NCBI GenBank assembly: GCA_910583615.1 | Contig: CAJTXP010000052.1 | Span: forward strand, 1 to 26,283 | Origin: an uncultured Lachnospiraceae bacterium | GTDB lineage: Bacteria; Bacillota; Clostridia; Lachnospirales; Lachnospiraceae | DNA: 26,283 nucleotides | Direction of reading: 5' to 3' | In this document: positions 22,688 to 26,283 of the stretch, one piece after another | How positions within the stretch are numbered: the stretch's first letter is position 1 | Layout of the letters: the number at the start of each line of letters is the position of its first letter | Position numbers and translations under genes: made by a program | Notes under the pieces: model-generated | Databases searched by the model: none | What the model was told of the DNA's origin: nothing | The model's input: the letters and a program-made list of their open reading frames with translations, nothing else

Positions 22688-24235
22688 ATGAAAATAATAC
22701 AAAAATGCAGAATTTTGGCACTGGCATCTGTACTCTGCCTTTCTACTGTCTTTTCGTCTCCTGTTTCTGCGGCAGAAGATCCCGCCGTCGAATCCGAAAT
22801 ACGCTATAATATGGAAATCCAGTCCAACACCCTGGAAAACTGGCCGGCAGGTCCTCAGGTCTATGCAGAGGCCGCCATTGTTATGGAAGCCGGAACCGGA
22901 ACCATTCTTTACAGCAAGAATATTGACGAACAGCTGTATCCCGCCAGTATCACCAAACTCATGACCGTGCTGCTGGCTCTGGAAAATCTGGACATGGATG
23001 AAGAAGTAACTTTTTCCCACAATGCAGTCTTTTCCATTGACTATGCCAGTAGCCATATTGCCAGAGATGAGGGGGAAATTCTCACAGTGGAGGAATGCCT
23101 TTATGCCATTATGATGGAATCCGCCAATGAATGCTCCAATGCCATTGCAGAGCATATCTCCGGTTCCACGGAAGCTTTTGCTGATCTGATGAACCAGCGA
23201 GCTGCAGAACTTGGCTGCACCAATACTCACTTTGTGAACCCTCACGGGCTTCCGGACGAGAACCATTATACAACTCCCCACGATATGGCACTCATTACCC
23301 AGGAGGTCATCAAACACGAAAAATTCCGTCAAATTGCCGGCACACCCCGTTATACGCTCCGGGCCACCAATAAAAAAACAGAAGAGCTGCTGATGAACAA
23401 CCATCACTATATGATCAACAGTTACAAAACCTCCCGTTTTCTGGATGATACCGTATTTGCCGGAAAGACCGGCTATACTACTGCCGCCCTCAATACACTT
23501 GTCACCTGCGCCACCAGAAACGGCATGGACCTGATCGTTGTCACCATGAAAACTCAGGGAACTGCTGAACGGGGTGTCCCCATCTACACAGATACTGCCA
23601 ACCTCCTGAACTATGCCAGCGAGAATTTTCATAAAGTTAACATTTCGGAGAATGAAACAGATTTTACCATCGGACAAGGGGAACTGTTTGATACCGGAAT
23701 CTCCATATTCGGCACCTCAACTCCTATGATCGACATGGACCCGGAAGGATATATGATTCTGCCGGTCAGTGCTGATTTTTCAGACGCATCACCCCGGCTT
23801 GATTTTCTGGACAACTCTGATTCGGATGTAATTGCTCTTTTAAGCTATACCTATGCCGGACAGCCTGTAGGATCCACCCGGCTTCTGCTTTCCGGCAACA
23901 GCGTTCAGGAATTTGAGTTTGGAGATTCCGGAGAACAGGACTCTGCTTCCTTATCTGAATCCGGCGAAAATCCAGAAGAAGCTGCAGATTCTTCTCAAAA
24001 TGATGATATCAATCTGATCCGGATCAACCTTCGGAGCGCAGGAATCGCTGCATTTTGCATTGTTCTTTTGTCAGCGCTTATTCTTCTGATCCGAAAGATT
24101 GCCCACGACCATGAGGTAGAATTAAACCCGGTCAGAAGATGGAAAAACTGGCGGGAGAAAAAAAATGCGTTCGGGAATCAAAGCAGGAAACATTACAAGA
24201 GCTGGAAACGACGCAGAAACAGAAAAGGATTTTAG
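22688..24235 (+). CDS. D-alanyl-D-alanine carboxypeptidase (DacA/DacF-type PBP, S11)
   Basis: A 515 aa low-molecular-weight penicillin-binding protein that removes the terminal D-Ala from peptidoglycan stem peptides. The signal peptide spans residues 1-29 (PVSAA). The catalytic motifs are S87-x-x-K90 (PASITKLM), S145-A-N147 and K260-T-G262 (GKTGYTT). A C-terminal beta domain follows, then a Ser/Glu linker, a transmembrane helix (about residues 445-465) and a strongly basic cytoplasmic tail (RRWKNWREKK ... KSWKRRRNRK). The protein thus keeps a membrane anchor at the C-terminus. GAGG lies 7 nt before ATG 22688. The gene stands alone between insertion-sequence remnants and is itself intact. Confidence 0.94.
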   Translation: MKIIQKCRILALASVLCLSTVFSSPVSAAEDPAVESEIRYNMEIQSNTLENWPAGPQVYAEAAIVMEAGTGTILYSKNIDEQLYPASITKLMTVLLALENLDMDEEVTFSHNAVFSIDYASSHIARDEGEILTVEECLYAIMMESANECSNAIAEHISGSTEAFADLMNQRAAELGCTNTHFVNPHGLPDENHYTTPHDMALITQEVIKHEKFRQIAGTPRYTLRATNKKTEELLMNNHHYMINSYKTSRFLDDTVFAGKTGYTTAALNTLVTCATRNGMDLIVVTMKTQGTAERGVPIYTDTANLLNYASENFHKVNISENETDFTIGQGELFDTGISIFGTSTPMIDMDPEGYMILPVSADFSDASPRLDFLDNSDSDVIALLSYTYAGQPVGSTRLLLSGNSVQEFEFGDSGEQDSASLSESGENPEEAADSSQNDDINLIRINLRSAGIAAFCIVLLSALILLIRKIAHDHEVELNPVRRWKNWREKKNAFGNQSRKHYKSWKRRRNRKGF

Positions 24236-24494
24236 TTTCCTGCTGCAATTCATTTGTGTCAAGGTCATTGTAATTAATCAATTGATATGAAAACAGTTCT
24301 CCCTTTGGATATTGACATAGGTATGTGTATATTGGCACAAATTTTTTATAACAGCAAAGAAAGCTGTCTTATCTCCATGAAAGCAGCTCCATGAGTGAAA
24401 ACAAACATTCTGTTTCCCATTTTTTCATGTTGTAATTGCAAATAAAATGCCTGGTGTAATGTATCATTGATATTTATCATATCTGTCACTTCTG
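24236..24494. other. intergenic stretch without a recognisable gene
   Basis: AT-rich sequence between the carboxypeptidase and the IS630 remnant. I see no terminator, RNA gene or convincing ORF in it. Confidence 0.6.
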
Positions 24495-25630
24495 CTAAGA
24501 AGTAACAGATGGAATCATGGGATATAGTGATATAAGCTTTTCTCTGGCATCTCCGGTTTGAAAATGCCACTGTATTTTAGCTGTATCCTGATTACGTTCT
24601 GCTTCCCATGCAGATAACCCGCTCTTGAGTTTGTCAATTGCAGCTGTACGGCGAGACAGACATTGCCGTGTCATTACATTCAGCTCAATTTCTGCCATAT
24701 CCAGCCAGCTTCCATGTTTGGGGGTATAATGGATTTCAAGGCGTTTTATAATTCTCCCTGCCTCCTTTGGTGGAAACGCTTTTTGTAAAGGGAGGCGGCT
24801 TTATGGGTATTCAGGTTATCCATGACCAGAATGATCTTTTCGGCATCCGGGAACATCACATCTGATAAATACTGGATTTCCATTGCCCGGTCAATTGCGG
24901 TGCGGTGCTCATGGACACTTACATGATGTTTTCCACCCAGGGGTTCTACAAATGCAAATATGCTGCATGTGCCATTCCTCTTATACGGAATCGATTTTCT
25001 GATTGTCACCTGGACGCACAGGCAGCGGTTCCCTCACATCATCTAAAAGCTGGTATGACTTTTCGTCCATACAGACAGCAGGGTGCATGGGGTCATACGG
25101 AAGTTCATAAACGTCAGGGACATTCTCCATACAGGCTACAAACTCGGCATCCTCTTTTGACGGGATGCACCAGTAGTCATTCATGTGAGGTCGATGTTTA
25201 TTTTTTTCAGAGCCCTGCCGATGGTATCTTTGCTGACTGGTACGTCAAGCACAGTTTTGGCTTGTTCCTCCAACAGCCGAAGTGTCCATCGGAAATGTCC
25301 CTCTGGCGCTGGACTGCACGCAGTTTCGATGATACGCGCCTCTGCCCGTCCATCAAATTTTTTCCGTGCATTATCGGAATTAATGTTACGGTTCAGAGAA
25401 ATAATGCCTTCAAGTCCTTTTTCAGAGTAGAGCTTTACCGTATTTGTAATGATAGCCATATATACACAGTTTGTTTTTGCGGACTGTTCATGGGTAAGGA
25501 CTCTACCATGTGCCTCATCCAAATCAATCAGGATCTGGCATCTGTTCCTGACAGTTTTTGTTGTTTGTTTTTTCGCATAACAGATTTTAACGTTTTGAGT
25601 TCATCATCTGTTAATGAAATAATATGATGC
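24495..25630 (-). pseudogene. IS630-type transposase, broken by frameshifts
   Basis: Pieces in shifting minus-strand frames add up to a full IS630-family transposase of about 370 residues. In order: SLTDDELKTLKSVMRKNK; then TVRNRCQILIDLDEAHG with a helix-turn-helix (ending ALKK); then MNDYWCIPSKEDAEFVACME and PAVCMDEKS (first catalytic Asp); then YKRNGTCSIFAFVEPLGGK and ILVMDNLNTHK (second Asp); then the frame reading AFPPKEAGRIIKRLEIHY, SWLDMAEIELN (catalytic Glu) and a C-terminus ending SVTS. Frame changes occur near 25565, at an A7 run near 25205, near 24985-24990 and at an A5 run near 24786. All three DDE residues survive. The A7 shift alone could be programmed -1 slippage, as in some IS630 elements, but the others make it inactive. 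Confidence 0.85.
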
Positions 25631-25745
25631 TGGGGTCAAAAGCCCAACTACAGAACCTTGAAAATTTAATATTTTACAGTAAATACAGACAGTTCATCCT
25701 TTTGTGAGTTATAATGGTAGTAGTTCTTGAAAAGTGGTATTTCTT

Positions 25746-26264
25746 ATGGCATTTATAACGAATGATTGTCAACAGGTGTCCTTTGACGACAGCTTTATAG
25801 CCCTGACTGAGCGTGAGAGAAAAGCTCTGGAAAAATCCTGGGCAAAAATCTTTGCTGATGAGATTTTTCCGGCAATAGATGAAGAACGTTTTTCTGTTCT
25901 GTATAGTAATAAGGCATCCAGACCTAATACATCTGTTAATATAATCATCGGTGCGCTTATCACCAAAGAGTTTTTTGACTATTCGGATGATGAAATTGTT
26001 GAGAATCTGATGCTTGACTTTCATCTCCAGTACGCCCTGCATACCACAAGCTTTGCGGAACAGCCTATATCAGATAAAACCCTGAGCCGTTTCCGTAAAA
26101 GGTGCTATGATTACGAAACACTTCATGGGGTGGACTTATATCATGACTGTGTAAAAGATCTTAGTGGTAAAATAGCTAAAATTATAAAGCTGAATGGGCG
26201 CACCCGCCGCACGGATTCCCTTATGATATACTGGAGAGTAAAAAGTTTTAATAAAAAAGAATAA
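25746..26264 (+). pseudogene. IS1182-type transposase, truncated
   Basis: The N-terminal half of an IS1182-family transposase: NTSVNIIIGALITKEFFDYSDDEIVENLMLDFHLQYAL, then PISDKTLSRFRKR and LNGRTRRTDSLMI. Normally the protein continues after DSLMI into the DDE catalytic part; here it turns into unrelated YWRVKSFNKKE and a stop. It is therefore cut at about residue 160, probably by a deletion. It is a different lineage from the IS1182 scrap at 22194. The start at ATG 25746 is uncertain; an upstream in-frame start at 25734 is also open. Confidence 0.8.
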
Positions 26265-26283
26265 CCCTTTTATGGCATTTTAT

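Noticed and set aside
24296..25657. Possible terminal inverted repeats of the IS630 relic (GTTCT...TTGAC near 24296-24316 and its inverse near 25635-25657)
   Set aside because: Only about 14 of 22 positions agree, with a gap needed, and the left copy is 180 bp from the end of the transposase, too far for this family.

Overview
The window looks like chromosome from an anaerobic, spore-forming Firmicute of the Lachnospiraceae / Clostridia type. Reasons: a SpoIID-SpoIIQ sporulation pair, a rubredoxin-first ('reverse') rubrerythrin next to a PerR-type Fur regulator, an isoleucine T-box in front of a long (1051 aa) IleRS, many AraC regulators, consensus TTGACA/TATAAT promoters and AGGAGG ribosome binding sites. 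This is inference from gene content; no 16S or other marker is present.

Layout. 1-1315 is an AT-rich, poorly recognisable stretch: the end of an unknown gene, a small hypothetical gene with a probable frameshift at its start, a decayed ORF and a 119 aa hypothetical gene; it reads as an accessory patch. 1594-2823 is an AraC-type regulator broken by one in-frame TAG. 2913-3391 holds two very small hypothetical genes on the minus strand. 3592-5460 is a cupin/AraC regulator followed by a metal-dependent cyclase-family hydrolase. 5526-6734 (minus) is a lipoprotein with Ca-binding-like repeats. 6862-6960 is an 83 bp palindromic mobile element flanked by an 8 bp target duplication. 7083-7937 is a NADAR/YbiA-like gene, convergent with a Cof-type HAD phosphatase.

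9057-10161 is an oxidative-stress module: rubrerythrin and perR, each with its own consensus promoter and a 7-1-7 palindrome that fits a PerR box at the start of transcription. It is followed by a secreted SH3b-NlpC/P60 cell-wall hydrolase (+), a DEAD-box RNA helicase of the DbpA/CsdA type (-), a TrhA/hemolysin-III membrane protein (+), and then spoIIQ and spoIID (-).

15974-22182 (minus) is one probable transcription unit: promoter, isoleucine T-box riboswitch, terminator, an unusual 2.4-copy tandem array of 103 bp hairpin-forming units, ileS (type 2), and glgP (glycogen phosphorylase) only 13 nt downstream. Uncharged tRNA-Ile could therefore influence glycogen breakdown as well as IleRS. 22194-22442 is a transposase scrap. 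22688-24235 is a D-Ala-D-Ala carboxypeptidase with its own promoter. 24495-26264 is a graveyard of insertion sequences: a frameshifted IS630-type transposase and a truncated IS1182-type transposase.

No clearly new multi-gene system is visible. The most unexplained structures are the tandem structured repeats between the T-box and ileS, and the small palindromic element with target duplication at 6862-6960.
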